Positions 1-6,235 are shown, counted from the stretch's first letter. The stretch is 8,117 nt of DNA from an uncultured Eubacteriaceae bacterium (GCA_938042265.1 CALIRN010000224.1:1-8117); one strand, 5' to 3'. Translations and numbers: made by a program. The notes: generated from the letters alone by a model not told the origin.

Positions 1-1439
1 GCTATAAAGCTGGGCATACCGCCTATTTTTACAAACTCCGCCATGCCCTTGTATAAATCCACATTGCATATGTCCAGAGTGGCAAAAATGTCCTCCCTGC
101 CTGCTCTCATAAGTAAAAGAGAGTTTATCTGCTCCAATGCCATATCACGCTCAAAGCCAGCCTCCATAAAATCCTCAAACAGCTCCACTGATGCGGCGCT
201 CTCCTCCCTTGCCCTGCCGCCTGAGCCCATACCGTCAGATAAGGCAAGCATATATTTACCGTATTTCAACTCCATAAAGGTATGGCTGTCTCCGGAAACA
301 CTGCTGCCGTCACGCTTTTTTACGGCAGCGTAGGCGGATATTCTCCATGGACGCTCACAGCACAGCCTCAGGGTGCAGCGTGCACCGTCACTTGAGCACA
401 TATCAAGTCCTCTTGTCATTTTTACTCCCAGCTCCCTGCTTACCAAAGGTATAATCTGCCTGACACATCTGTCACAGCTGCCCCTGCATTTTCTTACCAC
501 GCTGACCTCATAGCGGCTGTCCTCATGGGTATATACAAGTACGTCCTCACAGCTTATACCGCTGCTTTTAAGCCTTGCCTTTACCGTCTTGCCAAGCTCC
601 GTATCAAGGGCAAGCTCCTCCTTCAGTTCCTTTGACAGCTCCCTCATCAACGTCGATACGCCAAGCAGCTCCTCACTTAACAGAGAACGGCTTTTTTTTA
701 GACTTTTTTTAAGCAGCTCCGTATCTGCTCCCTCGTCAATTGTGTCGGTAACCGACCTTAAGGAGCCCGCAAGCCTTTCCATTGACCGTGCAAAGCCCTC
801 CAGTCTGCCCTCTGCACGCTGTCTTATATATGTACCGTCACTGCCTGTCAGTACACGCTTACCCATTATCTCAGGCAGCAGCAGCGCTAAAGCAATAAGC
901 GTCAGCGGAACCCCCAAAACGGAAATATCTCCCATACCTGCGCAGATACAGCCCATTAACAGGGATACGCCGTAAAGCTCATTGCCGCCGCCCCTTTTAA
1001 GGGCATTTATTCCCTCGTAAAATACTATGGTAAGCAGACCTGACAGCAGCCCCTGCAGCAGCACAAGCAAAGTAATGTAAAGGCTTATTCCCTCCAAAAC
1101 TCCGCCCGTAAGTCCTCCCACCGTCATGCAAAGTCCCGAAGCAATTGCCCTGCCCATGGGACTCGGAGACAAATCAAAGTATTTCATACCGCCGTTTACT
1201 ACACCAAGCAGCACAAAGGCCGAAATATAGCCTGCTATGTATATATCACCGCTTCTTGTAAGTACGCCTATAGCTGCTGCCCCAATGGCAGGCCACAGCC
1301 TGTTTTTTGTCAGCATAAGGGCAAGATAGGCGCAGCCAACGGGACAAAGCAGTTCAAAAACCATACACCTTGCCGCAAAAAAACTGCCCCCTATCCATAA
1401 AAGGGGCAGCAAAATTTTTTCACGAAATTCCAAATTCAT
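1..1439 (-). CDS. spoIIE: Stage II sporulation protein E (SpoIIE), N-terminal 479 residues; 3' end outside window
   Basis: SpoIIE is the membrane-bound PP2C-type serine phosphatase that dephosphorylates SpoIIAA and so activates sigma-F in the forespore; in Bacillus it also associates with FtsZ at the polar septum. I translated the minus strand from the ATG at 1439 and found one uninterrupted frame to the window edge. Residues about 8-190 are strongly hydrophobic (roughly eight membrane segments). A charged linker follows at about 200-300, then a cysteine-containing segment (CRGSCDRCV, 318-326). The PP2C domain starts near 365 with RISAYAAVKK, GDSHTF (383-388), the metal-binding DGMGSG motif (402-407) and the family-typical GGMPSFI at the edge. 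The DGMG aspartate is residue 402, against about 610 in B. subtilis, so the membrane and central regions are compact. About 140 residues are probably missing to the left. The start at 1439 is preferred over an in-frame ATG at 1445 because only it has proper spacing from the AGGAGG. Identity is very likely; the coding strand has no frameshift. Confidence 0.95.
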   Translation of the reverse strand, partial: MNLEFREKILLPLLWIGGSFFAARCMVFELLCPVGCAYLALMLTKNRLWPAIGAAAIGVLTRSGDIYIAGYISAFVLLGVVNGGMKYFDLSPSPMGRAIASGLCMTVGGLTGGVLEGISLYITLLVLLQGLLSGLLTIVFYEGINALKRGGGNELYGVSLLMGCICAGMGDISVLGVPLTLIALALLLPEIMGKRVLTGSDGTYIRQRAEGRLEGFARSMERLAGSLRSVTDTIDEGADTELLKKSLKKSRSLLSEELLGVSTLMRELSKELKEELALDTELGKTVKARLKSSGISCEDVLVYTHEDSRYEVSVVRKCRGSCDRCVRQIIPLVSRELGVKMTRGLDMCSSDGARCTLRLCCERPWRISAYAAVKKRDGSSVSGDSHTFMELKYGKYMLALSDGMGSGGRAREESAASVELFEDFMEAGFERDMALEQINSLLLMRAGREDIFATLDICNVDLYKGMAEFVKIGGMPSFI

Positions 1440-1446
1440 CTTCATA

Positions 1447-1454
1447 TCCTCCTT
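1447..1454 (-). promoter_or_regulatory. Ribosome binding site of spoIIE, decides the start codon
   Basis: The minus strand reads AAGGAGGA, a near-perfect Shine-Dalgarno sequence, with 7 nt before the ATG at 1439-1437. A second in-frame ATG at 1445-1443 lies almost on top of it and would be too close for initiation, so the downstream ATG is chosen. Confidence 0.85.
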
Positions 1455-1465
1455 ATGGTGAGAAT

Positions 1466-1498
1466 ATTATAGTATATTGCGGCAAAATCTTTTGTCAT
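1466..1498 (-). promoter_or_regulatory. Probable sporulation promoter of spoIIE (sigma-A with stretched spacer)
   Basis: On the minus strand there is a perfect -10 hexamer TATAAT (1471-1466) and a -35-like ATGACA (1498-1493; 5 of 6 match to TTGACA), separated by 21 bp. No -35-like hexamer exists at the usual 16-18 bp. The B. subtilis spoIIE promoter is known to use a 21-bp spacer that requires Spo0A~P, so this arrangement fits Spo0A-activated transcription. Predicted initiation is around 1459, giving a leader of about 20 nt. The functional assignment is an inference from spacing and gene identity. Confidence 0.65.
1491..1497 (-). promoter_or_regulatory. Spo0A-box-like heptamer overlapping the spoIIE -35
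   Basis: The minus strand reads TGACAAA, one mismatch from the 0A-box core TGNCGAA. It overlaps the -35-like element, as the proximal 0A box does at Spo0A-activated promoters in Bacillus. A one-mismatch heptamer is common by chance in A+T-rich DNA; its position is the supporting evidence. Confidence 0.45.
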
Positions 1499-1525
1499 TT
1501 TAAGGCATATAAATACAAAAAAATA

Positions 1526-1552
1526 TTGAAAAATCCGACAAAATGTTATACT
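1526..1552 (+). promoter_or_regulatory. Extended -10 promoter for the rightward rluA-like/HAD operon
   Basis: TGTTATACT (1544-1552) is an extended -10: TG, one base, then TATACT. A TTGAAA at 1526-1531 could serve as a -35, although the spacer is only 15 bp; extended -10 promoters tolerate poor -35 elements. Predicted initiation near 1559 leaves a leader of about 26 nt before the ATG at 1585. This argues against translation starting at the ATG at 1543, which lies upstream of the expected transcript. Confidence 0.5.
1534..1540 (-). promoter_or_regulatory. Upstream Spo0A-box-like heptamer in the divergent region
   Basis: The minus strand reads TGTCGGA within TTTTGTCGGATTTTT, one mismatch from TGTCGAA. 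It lies 43 bp (about four helical turns) upstream of the heptamer at 1497-1491 and in the same orientation. It also falls between the -35 and -10 of the rightward promoter, so a bound regulator could affect the divergent gene. This is inferred only. Confidence 0.45.
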
Positions 1553-1584
1553 CTTATGTAATAAACAGTAAAGTGTGGTGGCTT

Positions 1585-2244
1585 ATGGATTTAAAAATAT
1601 TATATGAGGATAAATATATACTTGCGATTTTAAAGGAGCCCGGTATACTGTCCCAATCAGACAGTGAGGCTGATATAACAGGCGCCTTTGATTATCCCCT
1701 GCACATTATAAACCGTCTGGACAGACCCGTAGGCGGCATAGTACTGCTGGCAAAGGACAGCAAAACCGCAGGTCTGCTTACGGAGCTTATGACCGGGGGC
1801 AACATATCCAAGCATTATCTTGCGGCGGTCTGCGGAGCTTGTCCTCCTGAGGGTGCCTTTACTGATTATCTGATGATAAACAGACAGCTTAATATGACTA
1901 AGGTTGTCAACAGGGGAATGCCCCACGCAAAGCAGGCAAGGCTTGCATATACAACAATAGCGCAAAAGGATAATGTCACCTTAATTGACGTTACCCTTTA
2001 CACGGGCAGACATCATCAGATAAGAGCACAGCTTGCTCACCACGGTATGCCCATATGGGGCGATACCAAATACAACATCCAATTTAAGCATAAAAGAGGC
2101 GTACTGCCTGCACTTTTCGCTTACTCCCTAAGCCTTGCTCACCCTGTTACGGGAGAGGAGCTTAAGCTTAAGGCACTGCCGGACTACGGCAAATTTCTGT
2201 TTTTTTCGGAGGCTTTAAATGAAATACAATACGGTAATTTTTGA
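1585..2244 (+). CDS. RluA-family RNA pseudouridine synthase
   Basis: Members isomerise specific uridines in rRNA or tRNA to pseudouridine in the cytoplasm. The 219-residue product is a bare catalytic domain with no N-terminal S4 domain. It has the signature INRLDRPVGGIVLLAKD at 42-58, in which Asp46 should be the catalytic nucleophile. The second family motif, TGRHHQIRAQLAHHGMPIWGD (140-160), and the C-terminal LAHPVTGEELKLKA region are also present. I start at 1585 rather than the in-frame ATG at 1543 because MDLKILYEDKYILAILKEPG is where family homology begins and because the predicted promoter lies downstream of 1543. The Shine-Dalgarno is weak (GTGGTGG). The stop codon overlaps the next gene by 26 nt, suggesting translational coupling. 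The RNA substrate cannot be assigned from sequence. The family call is sure. Confidence 0.92.
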   Translation: MDLKILYEDKYILAILKEPGILSQSDSEADITGAFDYPLHIINRLDRPVGGIVLLAKDSKTAGLLTELMTGGNISKHYLAAVCGACPPEGAFTDYLMINRQLNMTKVVNRGMPHAKQARLAYTTIAQKDNVTLIDVTLYTGRHHQIRAQLAHHGMPIWGDTKYNIQFKHKRGVLPALFAYSLSLAHPVTGEELKLKALPDYGKFLFFSEALNEIQYGNF

Positions 2245-2872
2245 CCTTGACGGCACGCTTTTAAACACTCTTGAGGATTTGGCGGCCGCCGTCAACCATT
2301 CAATGAAAAAGCACGGCTATCCCCTCCATACAGTTGATGAGGTACGCAGCTTTATAGGCAACGGCATTGACATACTTATAAGAAGAAGTATACCTGCGGA
2401 ATGCACCAACGCCCAGTGGCTTGCCGCAAGGGATACCTTTAAGGCATACTATACAGAGCACATGACAGACCATACCATTGCCTATGAGGGCATAATCCCT
2501 CTGCTTAAGGCACTTAAGGCAAAAGGCATAAAAGCTGCCGTTGTAACAAACAAAAACCATGATATGGCAAATGAAATGATACCCCAATTTTTTGGAGATT
2601 TAATAGCCTGCGTAATAGGCACCGATTTAAGTAAAAGACAGCGTAAGCCTGCCCCTGACGGTGTTTTTGCCGCCCTTAAGGAGCTTGGCGCATCAGCGGA
2701 GGAGGCTGTTTACATAGGTGATACCGAGGTTGACGTGCAGACCGCCCATAATTCGGGGCTTAAATGCGTAGGAGCTATGTGGGGCTTCCGCAGGGGAGGA
2801 AAAATAGACGGTGCCGATTATGTTATTAACACTCCAATGGAACTGATTGATATAATTAAAACCGTTAATTAA
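2219..2872 (+). CDS. HAD-superfamily hydrolase, phosphoglycolate phosphatase (Gph)-like
   Basis: This is a 217-residue cytoplasmic HAD subfamily IA phosphatase. Motif I is DLDGTLLNT with nucleophile Asp9 and acid/base Asp11. A small helical cap follows at about 15-80. Motif II is VVTNK (Thr110). Motif III is the Lys of RKPAPD (Lys143). Motif IV is GDTEVD with Asp168 and Asp172 for magnesium. All catalytic residues are present. The closest functional class by motif layout is phosphoglycolate or pyrophosphate (PpaX-like) phosphatase, but substrate prediction within this family is unreliable. GGAGG at 2208-2212, 6 nt before the ATG, fixes the start. The gene begins inside the 3' end of the pseudouridine synthase gene, so the two probably form one operon. 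No terminator separates it from the downstream surface-protein gene. Confidence 0.92.
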   Translation: MKYNTVIFDLDGTLLNTLEDLAAAVNHSMKKHGYPLHTVDEVRSFIGNGIDILIRRSIPAECTNAQWLAARDTFKAYYTEHMTDHTIAYEGIIPLLKALKAKGIKAAVVTNKNHDMANEMIPQFFGDLIACVIGTDLSKRQRKPAPDGVFAALKELGASAEEAVYIGDTEVDVQTAHNSGLKCVGAMWGFRRGGKIDGADYVINTPMELIDIIKTVN

Positions 2873-2875
2873 AAT
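2847..2875 (+). promoter_or_regulatory. Candidate promoter for the dockerin surface-protein gene
   Basis: TTGATA (2847-2852) and TAAAAT (2870-2875) are separated by exactly 17 bp; each matches the sigma-A consensus at 5 of 6 positions. They lie in the last codons of the HAD gene, predicting initiation near 2882 and a leader of about 27 nt. This would let the surface protein be expressed independently. The region is A+T-rich, so a chance match is possible. Confidence 0.4.
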
Positions 2876-2908
2876 CCATAATTAAAAAATAAGAAGAAGG
2901 AGAATAAA

Positions 2909-5900
2909 ATGAAAAAAATTATTTCGTTTCTGCTGGCATTAATAATTGTTTCTACCGCTTTGCCTGCTTTTAAGGCTGATTATGCTCTTGCAGCAGAGTC
3001 CTATACAATGTACGCAGGTGACAGTCTTACACTTAAGCCCTATTCAACAAGCGGAAAAACCTTAGCCTCCTACAACTGGATTTCAAACAGTCCTTATGAT
3101 GTGGAAATTGTGTCACAAAGCTCCTCCTCCTGTGTTATAAAGGCTAAAAAAGCAACGTCAGGTACGGTTGTGATAAATTTTAATTACTATTATTACATTA
3201 CAAGCGGCAGCTATACCTATCAGGCTCAGGGTGCAGACGCCTTTTACATTACCGTTGAGGATATTGACGCTGTTTCCATATCACTGCCAACGAGCTATAC
3301 CGTTACGGAGGGAAGCTCCTTTACACTGACTCCCGTGCTTACTCCTTCAAATGCTTCATCAGCTCTTACATGGCAAAGCAATGATGTTTTAACAGCAGTT
3401 GTTGACGAAAACGGAGTGGTAACGGCAGTAAATCCGGGCACTGCCACTATTACGGTTACAACAGACAACGGCTTAAGCGCAGACTGTAAGGTTACGGTGC
3501 AGGCGGCGGCGCTTTATTGCGCAGCAACACTGCCCCGTAACAATGCCGTTAATGTGGACAGTAAAAGTACTATCACCCTGACCTACAATACATATTTATT
3601 AAAGGGTACAAATTTTGAAGACATTACCCTTACAAACAACACAACAGGAGAAAATGTGGAAATTGACACAGTCATAAACGGAAAAAAGCTTGTCATTACC
3701 CCAAAGGCAGAGCTCAAGGCAGGACATTGCTATACCGTTACGGTTCCTGCATCAGGACTTCAGAATTATTCCAACAGTCCGCTTTCAGACAAAACCATTC
3801 TGACCTTTACAACAAAAGCTGTGGAGCTTTTAAATTCCACACCTGCACATGAAAGTGAAAATATCAGTATAAGCAGTATCATAACTGCGGAATTTGATAC
3901 TGCACTGTATCAGGGAACAGCCTTTGCGGATATAGTCCTTACAAATAAGTCAACAGGAGATGCCGTAGAAAGCCGCGTGGAAATAAATGATGCCATACTT
4001 ACCGTTACACCCGCCTCTGTCCTTGATTACAGCACCCAATATGAGCTTGTAATACCTAAGGGAGCCGTAAAAAACAGTGACAACAGCGAAAATACCAATT
4101 CTTACTGCATTACATTTACCACAAAGGCACCAATGCCGGAAATGACCGACAGCTTTCCCGCTGCAAACTCCGTTGACTGCTTTGCTGACACTGAAATAAC
4201 CGTATACTTTGATATGGATATTTCAAGGGGATCGGAGTTCGATAATATTTCCCTTGCCGACCATGAAAATAAAGCCGTCACAGGGAAAACGGAAATAAAC
4301 GGCAACGTACTGACCCTTACACCCCTGGAGCTTTTAAAATACAATACAACATACAGACTTACCATACCAAAAGGCGCCGTGGTAAACAGCGGAAGCGATG
4401 CAAACTCCGACAGGCTGACAATTTCCTTTACTACGGGAGATGCTTTAATCGGAGATACCGCCATTCCCGTTATATCTCCCCAAAACGGCAGGATAGGCAG
4501 GGATGATACAATCACCTTAGACTGTTCAGATACCGATGCAAAAATTTATTATACCACCGACGGCAGTAATCCGCTTGAAAACGGACAGCTTTATACCAAC
4601 GGCTTTAAATTATGCTCAGATGAAAAAACAGTGCGCTGTATCGCCCTTAAAGATGGTATAGCAGGCGGCGAGGCAAGGGCAGATTATGAGTTTTACTATG
4701 TACCGTCTGAGGCTAAGGCATTATTTGGCGGTTCTGGAGGAGACGGTTTTACGGCTATTGCTGCCGCACAAAACGGCTGGGTGGTATGCGGTTATTCCGA
4801 ATATAACAGCTTTGGCACGGGAATATGGGAGGATACGGAGTCTCACGGCGATGCTGATGCCTTTATTATAAAGTACTCCTCCGATGGAAGCATAGAATGG
4901 AAGAAAAGCTTCGGCGGAAGCGCTAACGATTTCTTTTACGGCATAGCTGCGGCAGAGGACGGCTATATTGCCGTTGGTACCAGCGAAAAAGGCAGCTTTA
5001 ACACAGGCGACTGGGCAAAGGTTTATGCAAAGTGCAGCTATTCATACGAGTACGACGCCACTATTGTCAAGTTTGATTTACAGGGTAATATCCTGTGGAA
5101 AAAAAACTATAATACAAGCGGAGACAGCTTTGCCGAATTTTATGACGTAACAGTCACAAACGACGGCGGCTATGCTGCCTCAGGCTACAGAAGCAGTTCT
5201 GATCTTGGCGGCTGCCTGATACTGGTTAAGTACAGCTCCACAGGTGCTGCAGGCTGGGTTAAAGCAATCACCAGCGTGTGCAATATGCATGATTCAAAAA
5301 ACGGCTTTGAAGCAGTTATAACCGACGGCTCCCATATTATTGCGGCAGGAGAGGCAAATGAAAATTTATATATTGCAAAATATGCAGCCGACTCAGGAAG
5401 CTTCAACTGGGGAAAATCCCTTTCAAATCACAGCACTGCAAACGAAAGAATATATGACATTACTAAAGCGGAGGACGGTTATATTGCAGTAGGCTACAGT
5501 GAGGAATTAAACTTTGATACAGGCAGCTTTGCAGGTATTAAAGCACTTGGGGGTAATGATGCCGTAATTTTAAAATATGATACTTCGGGAAATGTAGTAT
5601 GGATAAGAAATTTCGGCAGCAGCGGAAATGATTACTTCTACGGTGTAACCGCAGATGAGGACGGCTTTGTGGCTGTAGGCTCCGTCACCTCCGATAACGG
5701 CAGTGATGCCGTTGCCGTAAAATATGATGCAAGCGGAAATATCCTGTGGAAAAAAATCCTTTCAGGCCCCGGCACTGATATATTTAAGGGCATTACAGCT
5801 ACAGAGGAGGGTTATATTGCCTGTGGCAATATAGCCTATCAGAGCTTTGGAAACGGTGATTTCAGTGATATTGCGGGCTATGGCTTAACTGACGGAATTA

Positions 5901-6103
5901 TTGTTAAATTCAGTAATGCCGTAACCGATATAATCAAGGGTGACATAAATAATGACGGCACAGCTGACAGTGCCGACGCAGCAGCAGTGCTGAGATATAT
6001 AAGCAATATGGACATTTTAACAACCGAGCAGAAAGAAATTGCCAATATCAACAACGACAACTCCATTGATTTAAAGGACGTTATACTGATTTTACGGCAA
6101 TAA
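2909..6103 (+). CDS. Secreted multidomain Ig-like/beta-propeller protein with C-terminal type I dockerin
   Basis: The 1064-residue product begins with a signal peptide (MKK, hydrophobic 5-20, cleavage likely after ALA at 26-28). I see, in order: an Ig-like domain (31-118), a BIG2 bacterial Ig domain (121-198), three SbsA/Big_5-type Ig repeats (about 206-303, 307-405, 411-509), a chitobiase C-terminal-like domain with IYYTTDGSNP (546-555), seven propeller-type repeats (about 602-1003), and a dockerin (1010-1064). No glycoside hydrolase, peptidase or esterase motif, LPXTG or SLH domain is visible. By analogy dockerins dock proteins onto cohesins of cellulosomes or surface scaffolds, so this is probably a non-catalytic binding or adhesion component; that is inference. 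AAGGAG at 2897-2902, 6 nt before the ATG, supports the start. The gene follows the HAD gene by 36 nt and may have its own promoter. No cohesin is encoded in the window. Confidence 0.9.
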   Translation: MKKIISFLLALIIVSTALPAFKADYALAAESYTMYAGDSLTLKPYSTSGKTLASYNWISNSPYDVEIVSQSSSSCVIKAKKATSGTVVINFNYYYYITSGSYTYQAQGADAFYITVEDIDAVSISLPTSYTVTEGSSFTLTPVLTPSNASSALTWQSNDVLTAVVDENGVVTAVNPGTATITVTTDNGLSADCKVTVQAAALYCAATLPRNNAVNVDSKSTITLTYNTYLLKGTNFEDITLTNNTTGENVEIDTVINGKKLVITPKAELKAGHCYTVTVPASGLQNYSNSPLSDKTILTFTTKAVELLNSTPAHESENISISSIITAEFDTALYQGTAFADIVLTNKSTGDAVESRVEINDAILTVTPASVLDYSTQYELVIPKGAVKNSDNSENTNSYCITFTTKAPMPEMTDSFPAANSVDCFADTEITVYFDMDISRGSEFDNISLADHENKAVTGKTEINGNVLTLTPLELLKYNTTYRLTIPKGAVVNSGSDANSDRLTISFTTGDALIGDTAIPVISPQNGRIGRDDTITLDCSDTDAKIYYTTDGSNPLENGQLYTNGFKLCSDEKTVRCIALKDGIAGGEARADYEFYYVPSEAKALFGGSGGDGFTAIAAAQNGWVVCGYSEYNSFGTGIWEDTESHGDADAFIIKYSSDGSIEWKKSFGGSANDFFYGIAAAEDGYIAVGTSEKGSFNTGDWAKVYAKCSYSYEYDATIVKFDLQGNILWKKNYNTSGDSFAEFYDVTVTNDGGYAASGYRSSSDLGGCLILVKYSSTGAAGWVKAITSVCNMHDSKNGFEAVITDGSHIIAAGEANENLYIAKYAADSGSFNWGKSLSNHSTANERIYDITKAEDGYIAVGYSEELNFDTGSFAGIKALGGNDAVILKYDTSGNVVWIRNFGSSGNDYFYGVTADEDGFVAVGSVTSDNGSDAVAVKYDASGNILWKKILSGPGTDIFKGITATEEGYIACGNIAYQSFGNGDFSDIAGYGLTDGIIVKFSNAVTDIIKGDINNDGTADSADAAAVLRYISNMDILTTEQKEIANINNDNSIDLKDVILILRQ
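3524..4435 (+). repeat. Three tandem SbsA/Big_5-type Ig domains within the surface protein
   Basis: Residues about 206-303, 307-405 and 411-509 repeat the same pattern. Each has a proline near the start, a strand of the form I-T-x-x-F-D, G-x-x-F-x-x-I-x-L, a short NG or ND turn followed by L-x-(I/V/L)-T-P, then Y-x-(V/L)-x-(I/V)-P-x-(G/S)-(A/G), and end in FTT. The copies are diverged in DNA sequence, indicating old duplication. In related exported proteins such domains act as rigid spacers or adhesive modules. Confidence 0.8.
5087..5105 (+). repeat. 19-nt exact direct repeat, copy 1 (propeller blade 2)
   Basis: AATATCCTGTGG followed by seven A residues, encoding part of GNILWKK. An identical 19-nt copy lies at 5738-5756 in blade 6. 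The sharing of synonymous positions suggests a relatively recent duplication or gene conversion between these blades. Confidence 0.7.
5738..5756 (+). repeat. 19-nt exact direct repeat, copy 2 (propeller blade 6)
   Basis: Identical to 5087-5105, in the same reading frame and encoding the same strand motif of blade 6. Confidence 0.7.
5936..6100 (+). other. Type I dockerin module at the C terminus of the surface protein
   Basis: Residues 1010-1064 contain two calcium-binding loop and helix repeats. The first, GDINNDGTADSADAAAVLRYI, has canonical ligands D1012, N1014, D1016, D1020 and D1023 and G1017. The second, ANINNDNSIDLKDVILILR, keeps N1048, D1050, D1054 and D1057 but has Asn at position 1 (N1046) and Asn in place of Gly (N1051). 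The protein ends only a few residues after the second helix begins its LILR motif, shorter than many dockerins. Putative recognition positions 10/11 are Ser-Ala and Leu-Lys, so the two halves are not symmetric. Confidence 0.85.
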
Positions 6104-6143
6104 TTTAAGGAAACACTGATTAATTCAAAGTTTCCTTAAATTA
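6101..6143. repeat. Perfect 14-bp inverted repeat spanning the stop codon of the dockerin gene
   Basis: TAATTTAAGGAAAC (6101-6114) is perfectly complementary to GTTTCCTTAAATTA (6130-6143), with a 15-nt loop. The TAA stop at 6101-6103 is the outermost part of the stem. No T-tract follows on either strand, so it is not a classical intrinsic terminator. It could be an mRNA 3' stabilising hairpin, a protein-binding palindrome, or a remnant of mobile-element ends. Confidence 0.75.
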
Positions 6144-6186
6144 CGATATCCGACAACAAAAGTACATATATTTGAATATCTTCTGT

Positions 6187-6219
6187 AAAAAAGGGTGCGG
6201 CAGATGACGCACCCTTTTT
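6187..6219. terminator. Bidirectional intrinsic terminator between convergent genes
   Basis: GGGTGCG (6193-6199) and CGCACCC (6208-6214) form a G+C-rich 7-bp stem with an 8-nt loop. It is flanked by six A residues on the left and five T residues on the right, so each strand has a stem followed by a U-tract and the stem can be extended with A-U pairs. It lies between the stop of the dockerin gene (6103) and that of the YibE/F gene (6236), so it can terminate both operons. Confidence 0.92.
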
Positions 6220-6235
6220 ATAGAAGCAAAGCCTT

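Larger units (their letters stand above)
4712..5917 (+). repeat. Seven-repeat beta-propeller region of the surface protein
   Basis: Seven repeats are centred on GYIAVG-like strands: GWVVCG 623, GYIAVG 685, GYAASG 754, HIIAAG 809, GYIAVG 857, GFVAVG 919 and GYIACG 968. Each is followed by an IVKYD-like strand and a turn (DxxGNIxW). Six repeats end in a W strand (W664, W730, W783, W834, W898, W947). The seventh lacks it, but a matching strand, ALFGGSGGD, precedes the first repeat. That is what a closed seven-bladed propeller with N-to-C strand closure would look like. The fold is inferred from the repeat pattern. Confidence 0.75.

Noticed and set aside
43..975. Plus-strand open frames of 96 and 128 codons at 43-333 and 589-975
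   Set aside because: They are antisense to the clear spoIIE coding sequence, have low-complexity Ser/Leu-rich products and lack ribosome binding sites.
1543..1584. A longer pseudouridine synthase starting at the ATG at 1543
   Set aside because: The extra 14 residues do not resemble the family, and the predicted promoter -10 lies downstream of this ATG.
1657..1965. Minus-strand 102-codon open frame inside the pseudouridine synthase gene
   Set aside because: It is antisense to conserved catalytic motifs and its product resembles no protein family I know.
2865..2885. A/T-only hairpin TTAATTA-loop-TAATTAA between the HAD and dockerin genes as a terminator
   Set aside because: The stem is only 7 A-T pairs, too weak, and is followed by A residues rather than T on the plus strand.
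4102..4515. Minus-strand 137-codon open frame within the dockerin gene
   Set aside because: It is antisense to the well-conserved third Big_5 domain and the chitobiase-like domain; no start signal is seen.
4686..5150. Plus-strand alternative-frame ORFs of about 60 codons within the propeller region
   Set aside because: They overlap the main frame, recur where the blade repeats recur, and have no ribosome binding sites; they are by-products of repeat composition.
6144..6186. A small gene, promoter or riboswitch between the inverted repeat and the terminator
   Set aside because: The stretch is short and A+T-rich, with no open frame, conserved fold or promoter pair that I can see.
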